64,000 nucleotides of DNA. Origin: an uncultured Bacteroides sp. (lineage in GTDB: Bacteria > Bacteroidota > Bacteroidia > Bacteroidales > Bacteroidaceae). Position 1 is the stretch's first letter, and every line of letters begins with the position of its first letter. The notes below the pieces were generated by a model, which worked only from the letters and a program-made list of their open reading frames with translations, was not told the origin of the DNA and did not search any database. The translations under genes were made by a program, and so were the position numbers. Positions 50,858-59,165 of the stretch are shown piece by piece. Location of the stretch: assembly GCA_900555635.1 (NCBI GenBank), contig USLU01000008.1:62001-126000 (forward strand). The letters run 5' to 3'.

Positions 50858-52504
50858 ATGATGCAATTTAGGCTTTTTATATATGTTATTTTGGGAATCT
50901 TATTTCTAACGGCTTGTCAGAAAGATAGTGAGGAAGAAAAACCTCCTGTACCAGATGAATTGACAATTGAGCCGGCATCAGTTGCATTGGCAGTGGGGGA
51001 ATCGTGCCAGTTGGTAGTTAAGTTGAATGGGGTGCCATTGGACGGAAGCAGCGTGCGTTGGGAGTCAAATAGTAATTTGGTCAGTGTAGATGCTGATGGT
51101 AAAGTTACAGCTGCTTTCCATAATGAGTTTATTTCCGGATTACAAGTTACAGCTTTTGTACAGGGGCTTTATGTTATATGCCCAATCACAGTATATCAGG
51201 AGTATGATTATAAGTTTCGCCTGATTCTTAAGAGTAAAGGAAATGCAGATTATTCGTTAAATCAGCCGGAAAAGTTCTTATCGCCCAAAGCTATTGAAAG
51301 GCGCCAGAAAATGAATATTGCTATAGATGATTTAGACTTACCTATATCTAAAGATTATCTGAAGCAGATTGAAAAAGTTGGAGGTAAAATTGTTTGCCAA
51401 AGTAAATGGTTAAAAACAGTCTGTGTCCAATGTAAAGATGAAAGATTGATTGACGAGTATAAAAGATTACCATTTATTGAAGACGTTGTAAAGGTATGGC
51501 GAGGTGAAAAAGAAAAGCAGAAACAAGTTATTCCTTCGATTAGCTCTTCTGTAAATAGAAATATGGCGGGTTATTCTTCCGAAGACTATGGAGAAGCGTG
51601 GAGAAATATAGTTCTTCATAATGGGCAGATATTGCATGAACGTGGATTTAAAGGAAATGGTATTGATATTGCAGTGATTGATGCGGGATTTATTGATTTA
51701 TTAAATAATCCTACTTTAAATAGTATGCGGATTCGAGGTGCCAAGTCTTTTATATATGAAGATATGAATCCTTATAATATGGATGAACATGGTGTTTGGG
51801 TTACAGCCTGTATGGCAACAAATAAGCCGGGATACTATATGGGGACTGCCCCGGAAGCAGATTATTGGCTTTTACGTTCGGAAGATTTATCCGGTGACTA
51901 TCCGGCAGAGGAAGATTATTGGGTGGCGGCCATAGAGTATGCTGATAGTGTGGGGGCAGATGTTGTGAATTCTTCATTGTATTATGTTACGAATGAATGG
52001 CCTTTTTCTTCGCATGAGTATGAAGAGATGGATGGGAAAACTGCATTGCCAACGCGGGTCGCTAATGTTGCCGTAAGTAAGGGTATCTTTGTTGTATGTT
52101 GTGCTGGTAATCATGGGAGTTGGGTAGGAACTCCGGCCGATTCTCCTGATGTGTTGGCGGTAGGTTCAGTCACTACTAATGGCGATATTGGTAGTTTTAC
52201 GGCTTATGGTATGACTGTTGATGGAAGAATTAAACCTGATGTTGTATCTCTTGGATCGGCAGCGTGTACGATAGGTGTTGATGGGAAGATTGATTTTAGA
52301 AATGGAACATCGTATGCGAGTCCTATTTTGTGCGGATTGACTGCTTGCCTATGGCAGGCTTATCCTTGGCTGACGAATCATCAATTATTAGAAGTTCTTA
52401 AAAGGTCGGCAGATAGGTATAGTAAACCTGAACTGCCTTACGGTAATGGGATTGTAGATATTCAGAAAGCTATATCTCTGATTGAGGCTATGCTGAAAGA
52501 ATAA
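50858..52504 (+). CDS. S8 subtilisin-like serine protease lipoprotein with Ig-like domain
   Basis: This 548-residue lipoprotein (GILFLTACQK, Cys20) has an N-terminal Big_2-like Ig domain (about 34-112, SVRWESNSNLVSVDADGKV), an inhibitor-like prodomain region (about 118-215) and a subtilase domain (about 240-545). The catalytic triad is complete: D275 in IAVIDAGF, H311 in DEHGVWV and S485 in NGTSYASPI, with the oxyanion Asn in CAGNHG (N418). It should act as a periplasmic or surface protease; the target is unknown. It lies between the msbA fragment and intact msbA, as though placed there by the same rearrangement. Confidence 0.92.
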   Translation: MMQFRLFIYVILGILFLTACQKDSEEEKPPVPDELTIEPASVALAVGESCQLVVKLNGVPLDGSSVRWESNSNLVSVDADGKVTAAFHNEFISGLQVTAFVQGLYVICPITVYQEYDYKFRLILKSKGNADYSLNQPEKFLSPKAIERRQKMNIAIDDLDLPISKDYLKQIEKVGGKIVCQSKWLKTVCVQCKDERLIDEYKRLPFIEDVVKVWRGEKEKQKQVIPSISSSVNRNMAGYSSEDYGEAWRNIVLHNGQILHERGFKGNGIDIAVIDAGFIDLLNNPTLNSMRIRGAKSFIYEDMNPYNMDEHGVWVTACMATNKPGYYMGTAPEADYWLLRSEDLSGDYPAEEDYWVAAIEYADSVGADVVNSSLYYVTNEWPFSSHEYEEMDGKTALPTRVANVAVSKGIFVVCCAGNHGSWVGTPADSPDVLAVGSVTTNGDIGSFTAYGMTVDGRIKPDVVSLGSAACTIGVDGKIDFRNGTSYASPILCGLTACLWQAYPWLTNHQLLEVLKRSADRYSKPELPYGNGIVDIQKAISLIEAMLKE

Positions 52505-52541
52505 TTAATCATTTTTCTTTCCTCATTCCCCGCTTTTCTCG

Positions 52542-52549
52542 TATCTTTG
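52542..52549 (+). promoter_or_regulatory. Bacteroides -7 element for the msbA-like gene
   Basis: TATCTTTG lies 28 bases before the ATG. The same position in the upstream relic copy reads TATCTTTC. Confidence 0.6.
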
Positions 52550-52577
52550 CGCCCTCATATTCACTTAACTACAACCA

Positions 52578-54416
52578 ATGAAGGAATTCTTGCAACTCAT
52601 GCGACGTTTTGTGTCGCCTTATAAGAAGTATATCGGTTGGGCAATCGTGCTCAATGTTTTGTCGGCTATATTCAATGTGTTCTCATTTACTTTATTGATT
52701 CCTATTTTGAATATCCTCTTCAAGACGGGTGATAATGCACAGGTATATACTTTTATGGAATGGGGAAGCGGTAGCTTGAAGACTGTGGCTATAAATAACT
52801 TCTACTATTATGTTACGCAGATGATTGAAACGCATGGACCTACTATGACTCTGCTTTTCATGGGACTCTTTCTTGCTTTCATGACTATGCTCAAAACTTC
52901 CTGCTACTTCGGTTCATCGGCTATTATGATTCCGCTTCGTACGGGGGTAGTACGCGATATCCGTATTATGGTGTATTCAAAAGTGATGTATCTTCCGCTC
53001 AGTTTTTTCTCAGAAGAACGTAAGGGCGATATTATAGCCCGTATGAGTGGTGATGTGGGCGAGATTGAAAACTCTATTACCAGCTCACTGGATATGTTGC
53101 TCAAGAACCCGATTCTGATTATTCTCTATTTTGCAACATTGATCGTTACCAGTTGGCAGCTGACATTATTCACCATCTTAGTACTGCCATTTATGGGCTG
53201 GTTGATGGGAAAAGTTGGTAAGAAACTGAAACGTAAATCTTTGGAAGCTCAAGGAAAGTGGAGTGATACCATGTCGCAGTTGGAAGAAACTTTGGGCGGA
53301 CTACGTATTATCAAAGCTTTTATTGCTGAAGATAAGATGGTGAATCGCTTTACTAAGTGCAGCAATGAATTGCGCGATGCAACCAATAAGGTGGCCATAC
53401 GCCAGTCGTTGGCTCATCCGATGAGTGAATTTTTGGGTACGTTGCTGATCGTACTTGTGCTTTGGTTTGGTGGTATGTTGATTTTAGGGGAGTCTTCTTC
53501 TATCGAAGCATCGACATTTATTTTTTATATGGTGATTCTGTATAGCATTATCAATCCGTTGAAGGACTTTGCGAAAGCAGGATACAATATACCGAAAGGT
53601 TTGGCATCTATGGAGCGCGTGGATAAGATTCTGAAAGCTGAGAACCCGATAAAGGAACCTGTTAATCCATTGCCTTTGCATGGAATGAATGACAAGATTG
53701 AGTTCAAGGACTTGACTTTCAGCTACGATGGGAAGCGGGATGTGTTGAAGCATGTCAACCTGACCGTGCCCAAGGGTAAAACGATAGCTTTGGTTGGTCA
53801 ATCAGGTTCGGGTAAGTCTACGTTGGTCGATTTATTGCCGCGTTATCATGATGTGCAATTAGGAAAAATCACTATTGATGGTGTTAATATCAAGAACTTC
53901 CGTACGCATGATTTGCGTGCATTGATAGGAAATGTGAATCAGGAAGCTATTCTTTTCAATGATTCTTTCTTCAATAATATTTCGTTCGGAGTGGAGAATG
54001 CTACTATGGAACAGGTTATCGAAGCAGCCAAGATTGCTAATGCGCACGATTTCATTATGGAGACTGAGAAAGGATATGATACGAATATTGGTGACCGGGG
54101 TGGAAAACTTTCCGGTGGCCAGCGCCAGCGCGTCAGCATTGCTCGTGCTATCTTGAAGAATCCTCCTATATTGATTCTCGATGAGGCTACTTCCGCACTC
54201 GATACAGAGAGCGAACGTCTGGTGCAGGAGGCTTTGGAAAGATTGATGAAAACCCGTACTACCATTGCTATTGCCCATAGACTTTCCACCATCAAGAATG
54301 CCGATGAAATCTGTGTGCTTTACGAAGGAGAAATAGTGGAACGTGGTAAGCATGAGGAACTTCTGGAGAAGGACGGCTACTACAAGAGATTGAATGAAAT
54401 GCAATCGCTCAGCTAA
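52578..54416 (+). CDS. MsbA-like ABC transporter (permease-ATPase fusion)
   Basis: This 612-residue half-transporter has a six-helix exporter domain (about 1-340) followed by an ATPase domain. It shows Walker A (GQSGSGKST), the ABC signature (LSGGQRQRVSIARA), Walker B (ILILDEATSALD) and the switch His (IAHRLSTIKNADEI). Such type IV exporters flip lipid A-core or lipid-linked glycans across the inner membrane. The position at the border of the LPS-type locus fits that role, though a drug or peptide exporter cannot be excluded. The 5' end is duplicated as a relic at 50.5 kb. Its tail faces a seven-unit repeat array. Confidence 0.93.
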   Translation: MKEFLQLMRRFVSPYKKYIGWAIVLNVLSAIFNVFSFTLLIPILNILFKTGDNAQVYTFMEWGSGSLKTVAINNFYYYVTQMIETHGPTMTLLFMGLFLAFMTMLKTSCYFGSSAIMIPLRTGVVRDIRIMVYSKVMYLPLSFFSEERKGDIIARMSGDVGEIENSITSSLDMLLKNPILIILYFATLIVTSWQLTLFTILVLPFMGWLMGKVGKKLKRKSLEAQGKWSDTMSQLEETLGGLRIIKAFIAEDKMVNRFTKCSNELRDATNKVAIRQSLAHPMSEFLGTLLIVLVLWFGGMLILGESSSIEASTFIFYMVILYSIINPLKDFAKAGYNIPKGLASMERVDKILKAENPIKEPVNPLPLHGMNDKIEFKDLTFSYDGKRDVLKHVNLTVPKGKTIALVGQSGSGKSTLVDLLPRYHDVQLGKITIDGVNIKNFRTHDLRALIGNVNQEAILFNDSFFNNISFGVENATMEQVIEAAKIANAHDFIMETEKGYDTNIGDRGGKLSGGQRQRVSIARAILKNPPILILDEATSALDTESERLVQEALERLMKTRTTIAIAHRLSTIKNADEICVLYEGEIVERGKHEELLEKDGYYKRLNEMQSLS

Positions 54417-54518
54417 TATTGGCCTTTAACATATCAAGAGATATCCCTGACAATAACTCTTTTTGTTACAGAAAAGTGTTTGTAAAAGCCGAAATCATTC
54501 TCTCCATATATGCAAGAT

Positions 54519-54675
54519 AGTTCCAACTTGTTGAAACGGTCAGTTTCATACCATTGGAACCAGCAGTTTCATACCATTGGAACCGGGAGTTTATCACGTT
54601 GAAACCAACAGTTTCTCACGTTGGAACTGGGAGTTTCAACCGTTGAAACTGTTAGTTCCGATTGTTGAAACTGGC
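54519..54675. repeat. Seven-unit palindromic array, 22-23-bp period
   Basis: Seven units start at 54519, 54542, 54565, 54588, 54610, 54632 and 54654. Each begins AGTT(T/C)C and contains an inverted pair such as GTTTCAAC...GTTGAAAC or GTTTCA...TTGGAAC. The first four are 23 bp apart and the rest 22 bp. It lies between two convergent genes, like the unrelated array at 4033-4146. The units touch with no spacers, so this is not a CRISPR array. Confidence 0.88.
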
Positions 54676-54707
54676 ATTAGCTCGCTTTGTACCGGAAACG
54701 GTAAAGG

Positions 54708-55343
54708 TTACTTCCTCCCGAAGTCGGCGGGTATTTCTCCCCATTGTTTGGTTTCCCACTTCAGAATGCGGGTGGTGTAGGTGTTTTCGCGCAACCATTT
54801 CTCGGCGCGCTCTATTAATTTGAAGAGTTCTTCGGTCTTGGCGTCGCGCGGAAGTTTGGTTTTGCACTTCTTCTGCTTTACCCAATTGATGGCATTCACA
54901 CTATCGCTATAAATAGGCATGTCAAATCCCTTCTGTTTCAACAGAGCAAGACCGTGGACTATGGCAAGAAATTCTCCGATGTTGTTGGTGCCATACATCG
55001 GTCCGAAATGAAAAATCTGTTGGCGGCTGGCAACGTGTACTCCTTGATACTCCATCGCTCCGGGATTTCCGCTGCAAGCAGCGTCTACGGCAAGACTGTT
55101 GTCCAAGACCGATGCGGGTAGGGGAGTGTCGGCACCGCTTTTTTCTTTTGCTTTTGATGCGGAGTTTTTACCGATATAGGCATAAGGAGAGGAAGCAAAG
55201 GCTTTTTCCGCTTCTTCGTGTGTCTCGAACGACTTGAACTTTGCGCCTTCGTACCCTTTTATCTGCAATTGGCAATCCGTCCATGAAGTGTAAATACCCG
55301 GATTGATGCCTGCCCAAACGACGTAAAACTTTTCTTTCTTCAT
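54708..55343 (-). CDS. rnhA: Ribonuclease H with N-terminal viroplasmin-like domain
   Basis: This 211-residue RNase H removes RNA from RNA-DNA hybrids. The N-terminal domain (KKEKFYVVWAGINPGIYTSW) is the hybrid-binding viroplasmin/RNase HI N-terminal module. The catalytic domain begins at SLAVDAACSGNPGAMEYQG. Acidic residues follow in TNNIGEFLAIVHGL and IYSDSVNAINWV. The start at 55343 was chosen over a longer frame, because the upstream residues are not family-like and a -7 element lies at 55361..55354, almost touching the start. Confidence 0.92.
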   Translation of the reverse strand: MKKEKFYVVWAGINPGIYTSWTDCQLQIKGYEGAKFKSFETHEEAEKAFASSPYAYIGKNSASKAKEKSGADTPLPASVLDNSLAVDAACSGNPGAMEYQGVHVASRQQIFHFGPMYGTNNIGEFLAIVHGLALLKQKGFDMPIYSDSVNAINWVKQKKCKTKLPRDAKTEELFKLIERAEKWLRENTYTTRILKWETKQWGEIPADFGRK

Positions 55344-55353
55344 AATCGGAGGA

Positions 55354-55361
55354 CAAAGGTA
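55354..55361 (-). promoter_or_regulatory. Bacteroides -7 element for rnhA
   Basis: On the minus strand this reads TACCTTTG, only 11 bases from the chosen start, so the message would have almost no leader. Confidence 0.5.
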
Positions 55362-55424
55362 GAAAAGAAAATAATAGAACAACGTAAAAGTTTAGAAAAG
55401 AGATGGTAAATGGAATTAATATTG

Positions 55425-55432
55425 TATTTTTG
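55425..55432 (+). promoter_or_regulatory. Bacteroides -7 element for the TIR gene cluster
   Basis: TATTTTTG fits TAnnTTTG and lies 23 bases before the ATG of the TIR gene. It could drive the three genes to 59077. Confidence 0.55.
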
Positions 55433-55455
55433 TAAAAATTGCAATATTAAATACT

Positions 55456-56760
55456 ATGAAACTGCAAATCTTTATTAGCTATCGCCGGGATGGGGGATCG
55501 GAGAAGGCTGAGCTCATCAAGAATATCCTGACCAGAAATAATATTCCATTGGAGAGAATCTTCCTCGATACTCATAGTATTCATCAGGGAGAATTTGATT
55601 TGCGTATTCATTCTGCTATTCGCGGATGTACCGACTTCCTGATAATAGTAAATAAAAATTGTTTTAAGCGTTGTAGTAATGAGTCAGATTGGTTGCGGCA
55701 GGAGATAGAGCAGGCGCTAAAGGCTGGTCTGAATATAGTCCCTGTCTTTTTCGATGGGATTAAGAGCATAAAAAAAAGTGACGTCCCTCCCAGTATACAA
55801 GCTATTTGTGTAATGAACGGAGCCCATTATTCTGCTGAATATTCGGAAGCATTCTATAAAAAGCTCTTGTCTCTTCTGAATTCTTCACCTTTAAAGGTCG
55901 TTTCGAATCCCGGCAAATCCATTAGGGCTGGTAATGAGAGTGTTTTTCTGACAACTCTTTCTAATTACGATAACGAAATCTGTAAAGCATTTTTTGCTTT
56001 TCTTGAGCAATATCCCAAAAAAGAAAGTCTGACTCTCTTGTACTTTGGTTGTAGGGACATATTGCGAATACATCAGCGGTTGTTGGCTTTCGAGAAAATT
56101 GCGAAAGTAATAGTGTGTGATGATAATGCCTCGAAAATCAAGAGTTGGAAAAAACAATTTAAAAATAGTAAGTTCGTATTTGAGGCAATAGAGTTTAACG
56201 ATGATGTGATTTCGCAGATTCGTGCAATTTTGAGTAAGCATAACCAAAGTGCAATAGATATTTTCTTTTCGAATGATAAATATCGATACTTGAAGGATAA
56301 GAAAGACTTTTTCAGGAAGTTGCGTGAAAATCTCAACCGTAGGGGCGGGGTTATTTTAAAGGCTTTTGATGATGATTCCAAGATGTGTTATCCGGATAAA
56401 GAAAGGTTGCTCGAAGAGATTATTAGCCGTACTTCGGCTTTGCCCTTTGTATCGGACCGTTTCTTGGGGAAGAAACTTTTCTCTATTTTTAATTTGGCAG
56501 GTTTTCATTCGGTGCGAGTGTTTTATAAGATTAACGATACCAGCCAATTGGATATGGATGAACGCATCACTTTGTTTGAAGAGAGCTTTTCTTATCGGAA
56601 AAACTATTTTGACTCTTATGTGCAAGAGGCAGACAACAAGGAAATGGCCAAACATGAGCAAATGGAGTTTATGGTGCTGCTTGATAAATTGAAAGATTTG
56701 TTTTATACCAATTGTTTTTACTATGCCGAAACCAACTTTGTGTATTTGGCTATTAAATAA
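55456..56760 (+). CDS. TIR domain fused to a class I methyltransferase-like domain
   Basis: This is a 434-residue protein. Residues 1-140 form a TIR domain: IFISYRRDGGSEKAEL, IFLDTHSIHQGEF, the catalytic-type WxxxE in SDWLRQEIEQAL (W79, E83) and IVPVFFDG. TIR domains of this bacterial type often cleave NAD+ or make signalling nucleotides. Residues about 185-360 look like a Rossmann methyltransferase with a degenerate motif I (LLYFGCRDI), an acidic strand (VIVCDD) and a long EN-L-RRGGVILKAF-type strand. An active SAM site is therefore uncertain. The remaining C-terminal region of about 70 residues is of unknown type. It starts a cluster with a GNAT-kinase fusion 11 bases downstream. I know no characterised protein with this layout. 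Confidence 0.82.
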   Translation: MKLQIFISYRRDGGSEKAELIKNILTRNNIPLERIFLDTHSIHQGEFDLRIHSAIRGCTDFLIIVNKNCFKRCSNESDWLRQEIEQALKAGLNIVPVFFDGIKSIKKSDVPPSIQAICVMNGAHYSAEYSEAFYKKLLSLLNSSPLKVVSNPGKSIRAGNESVFLTTLSNYDNEICKAFFAFLEQYPKKESLTLLYFGCRDILRIHQRLLAFEKIAKVIVCDDNASKIKSWKKQFKNSKFVFEAIEFNDDVISQIRAILSKHNQSAIDIFFSNDKYRYLKDKKDFFRKLRENLNRRGGVILKAFDDDSKMCYPDKERLLEEIISRTSALPFVSDRFLGKKLFSIFNLAGFHSVRVFYKINDTSQLDMDERITLFEESFSYRKNYFDSYVQEADNKEMAKHEQMEFMVLLDKLKDLFYTNCFYYAETNFVYLAIK

Positions 56761-56771
56761 GCGAACCTGAA

Positions 56772-58394
56772 ATGAATGTAACTTATAGAACATTAGTCAT
56801 AAATGATTATAATGAGATTTGTAGTCTCTGGAAGAATAGCGGTGAAATAGGCTTTTCTGAATCGGACTCTTACGAATATCTTTCTTTTTATTTGCGTCGG
56901 AATGATGGGTTGAGTATTGTGGTCTGCACTCCTGATGGTGTAATTGTTGGTACAGCCTTGAATGGACACGATGGAAGGCGTGGATTCATTAACCATCTGT
57001 ATGTAAAGAAAGAATTTCGTTCCTTGGGGATTGGGCGAGAATTGGCTTTACGTTCGCTTACGTTGTTGAGCAACGAAAAGGTGTCTAAAGTTTATATTTT
57101 TGTCAAAAAGAACAATGAAGCTGCCATCTCTTTCTGGAATAAGTTGGGCTATCAGATACAAGATGATTTTCTAGTGATGAGGAGACAGGCTTTGCCCGAT
57201 AATGATAACTACAAGCAGTATGAAGAACTTAATGCCGAGAGTGTTATAGATTATTTAAGGAAGAAGACCAATTTACTGGAAGATATAACAGAAGTTGAGG
57301 CTACGGAGTTTGGAGATGGCAACATGAACTTGATTTTCAGGGTTACTACTCCCCGTAGTTCGTTTATTGTAAAACAATCTATGCCGCACGGAAAAATAAA
57401 CCGTACCGTATACGAACCACCTGAGAGGGCTTTGTTTGAAAACTGTTTCATTGAAATTCAATCGGCATTTGTTTCTGAATACATTGTGTCTTCATATTAT
57501 TTCGACCCGATTCTGTTTGTTCATGTTTTGGAAGATCTATCCGACTGGGATAATTTGCGCTCAGCACTAATGAATCAAGATGTCGATATTCGTATTGGTG
57601 ATCCTATTGGTGCCTTTTTGGCAAAGACCGGATTTTATACTTCTACTTTTTATTTGGAAGGCAAGGAGAAAAGAAAACAGGCTGATCGTTTTCAAAACTA
57701 CAGGCTTTGCCAGATTAGCGAAGAATTTGTGTTGACTGATCCGTTTTACAATGCATCGAGCAATAAGTTTGCGCCCGAACTTTTACCCCGGCTGCAAAAC
57801 TTGTGGGCAAATAAAGCTTTGCTGGAACGGGTGCACTATTTAAGGAGTAAGTTTTGTAATCAGCAAGAGTGCCTTTTGAGTGGAGATTGCCACACCGGCA
57901 ATATGTTTGTGAAAGCAGGCAAAATAAAAGCATTCGATTTTGAATTTGCTTTTTATGGTCCTTTTGCCTACGACGTCGGAACAATTATCGGCAATTTATT
58001 ACTGAGTTACCTCACGGTGGATATGCATAAGAATGCCATTGAGGATACAAAGGAATATAAACACTCGATCCTGCAAGTCATTTTGAATATTTGGAAAACT
58101 TATCATGCAATAAGTCTTCATTTGCTTCTGAGTAAAGAATGTAAGGTGCACATGACTGAAGGTTATTTCCGTGAACATCTGGAGAATGTTCGTAAAGATA
58201 CTTTGATGTATGCAGTGTGTACTTTGTTTGGAAGAGCTTATGGTTATGCACAGTTTAGTGAAATAACTGCAATAGCTGACTATGACAAGCGGGTAGCTGT
58301 ACAAAAGCGTATTATAGATTTTGGAGAACATTTTTTATTGGAGGAGTTTGATAGTATCGAGCATTTTATAACTGCCATCAAATCCTCCTATTGA
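56772..58394 (+). CDS. GNAT acetyltransferase fused to a methylthioribose-kinase-like domain
   Basis: This is a 540-residue fusion. Residues 1-140 form a GNAT domain with the acetyl-CoA loop RSLGIGREL (R83-G88) and the end signature NNEAAISFWNKLGYQ. Residues about 160-535 resemble S-methyl-5-thioribose kinase, an APH-fold enzyme. They show the nucleotide loop FGDGNMNLIFRV, a lysine in FIVKQSMPHG (K201), FLAKTGFYTS, the catalytic loop SGDCHTGN (D372) and the metal motif AFDFEFAFYGP (D389, E391). All key kinase residues look intact. It follows the TIR gene by 11 bases. The kinase substrate may be methylthioribose or another sugar or nucleoside; the acetyl acceptor is unknown. Confidence 0.85.
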   Translation: MNVTYRTLVINDYNEICSLWKNSGEIGFSESDSYEYLSFYLRRNDGLSIVVCTPDGVIVGTALNGHDGRRGFINHLYVKKEFRSLGIGRELALRSLTLLSNEKVSKVYIFVKKNNEAAISFWNKLGYQIQDDFLVMRRQALPDNDNYKQYEELNAESVIDYLRKKTNLLEDITEVEATEFGDGNMNLIFRVTTPRSSFIVKQSMPHGKINRTVYEPPERALFENCFIEIQSAFVSEYIVSSYYFDPILFVHVLEDLSDWDNLRSALMNQDVDIRIGDPIGAFLAKTGFYTSTFYLEGKEKRKQADRFQNYRLCQISEEFVLTDPFYNASSNKFAPELLPRLQNLWANKALLERVHYLRSKFCNQQECLLSGDCHTGNMFVKAGKIKAFDFEFAFYGPFAYDVGTIIGNLLLSYLTVDMHKNAIEDTKEYKHSILQVILNIWKTYHAISLHLLLSKECKVHMTEGYFREHLENVRKDTLMYAVCTLFGRAYGYAQFSEITAIADYDKRVAVQKRIIDFGEHFLLEEFDSIEHFITAIKSSY

Positions 58395-58459
58395 ATTTTA
58401 GGTTTACTGAACAACTTATTCTTCTAAATTGTTATATCTATAATAATGACTTACTGAAA

Positions 58460-59077
58460 ATGAAAGAAAGAGCCATGAGACGAACATTTGAAGAAGCAAT
58501 GGAGCACCGCCGCTCGTATTATTCAATCGGCAGTGATTCGCCGGTATTGGATGAAGAAGTAGTACACGTCATCCGTCAAGCTGTAAAGAACGTGCCTTCG
58601 GCATTCAATTCTCAATCGACGAGAATTGTGTTGTTACTGGGCGATGAACATAAGAAACTGTGGAATATTGTAAAAGAAACATTGAAAAAAATGATCTCTG
58701 CCGAAGCCTTTGTACAAACAGAAGCTAAGATTGACGGATGTTTTGCAAGCGGACACGGTACGGTACTGTTTTTTGAAGATACATCCGCAGTAAAGAAATT
58801 GCAAGAAGCTTTTCCTGCTTATCAGGATAGATTCCCCACTTGGTCGCAGCATACCTCTGCCATGCACCAATTTGCCATTTGGACTATGCTCGAAGACCTT
58901 GGACTGGGTGCCACCCTTCAACACTACAATCCGTTGATTGATGACGAAGTACGCCATACCTGGAAACTGCCGAAAGAGTGGGAGCTGATTGCTGAAATGC
59001 CATTTGGTATGCCAACAGCCGAACCGGGAGGAAAAGAGTTTCTGGATTTGAGCGAACGAATTAAAATTTTCCGCTGA
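58460..59077 (+). CDS. Nitroreductase-family protein (Frm2-like)
   Basis: This 205-residue flavin-binding oxidoreductase belongs to the small Frm2/Hbn1-like branch. It shows HRRSYYSIGSDSP, NVPSAFNSQSTRIVLLLG, the ATLQHYNPLID segment and a late AEMPFGMPTAEPGGKEFL. Proteins of this type reduce nitro compounds or quinones with NAD(P)H and often take part in redox stress responses. The start at 58460 (MKERAMRRTFEE) was preferred over a long in-frame extension from 58391 that is not family-like; 58475 is also possible. It is 65 bases after the GNAT-kinase gene and probably co-transcribed with it. Confidence 0.88.
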   Translation: MKERAMRRTFEEAMEHRRSYYSIGSDSPVLDEEVVHVIRQAVKNVPSAFNSQSTRIVLLLGDEHKKLWNIVKETLKKMISAEAFVQTEAKIDGCFASGHGTVLFFEDTSAVKKLQEAFPAYQDRFPTWSQHTSAMHQFAIWTMLEDLGLGATLQHYNPLIDDEVRHTWKLPKEWELIAEMPFGMPTAEPGGKEFLDLSERIKIFR

Positions 59078-59106
59078 TTGTAAACGGCTCGCAACATAGA
59101 ATTGCT

Positions 59107-59114
59107 TACCTTTG
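59107..59114 (+). promoter_or_regulatory. Bacteroides -7 element upstream of aroK (first)
   Basis: TACCTTTG fits TAnnTTTG and lies 51 bases before the aroK start. A TGTAAACGG direct repeat occurs near 59079 and 59148. Confidence 0.45.
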
Positions 59115-59138
59115 TCGCAAATCGAAGATAGACCGAAC

Positions 59139-59146
59139 TATCTTTG
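59139..59146 (+). promoter_or_regulatory. Bacteroides -7 element upstream of aroK (second)
   Basis: TATCTTTG fits TAnnTTTG and lies 19 bases before the aroK start, so aroK may have two start sites. Confidence 0.45.
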
Positions 59147-59165
59147 CTGTAAACGGTAAGCCGAT

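Noticed and set aside
54519..54675. CRISPR array
   Set aside because: Units of 22-23 bp abut each other with no unique spacers, each unit is itself palindromic, and no cas genes are present.
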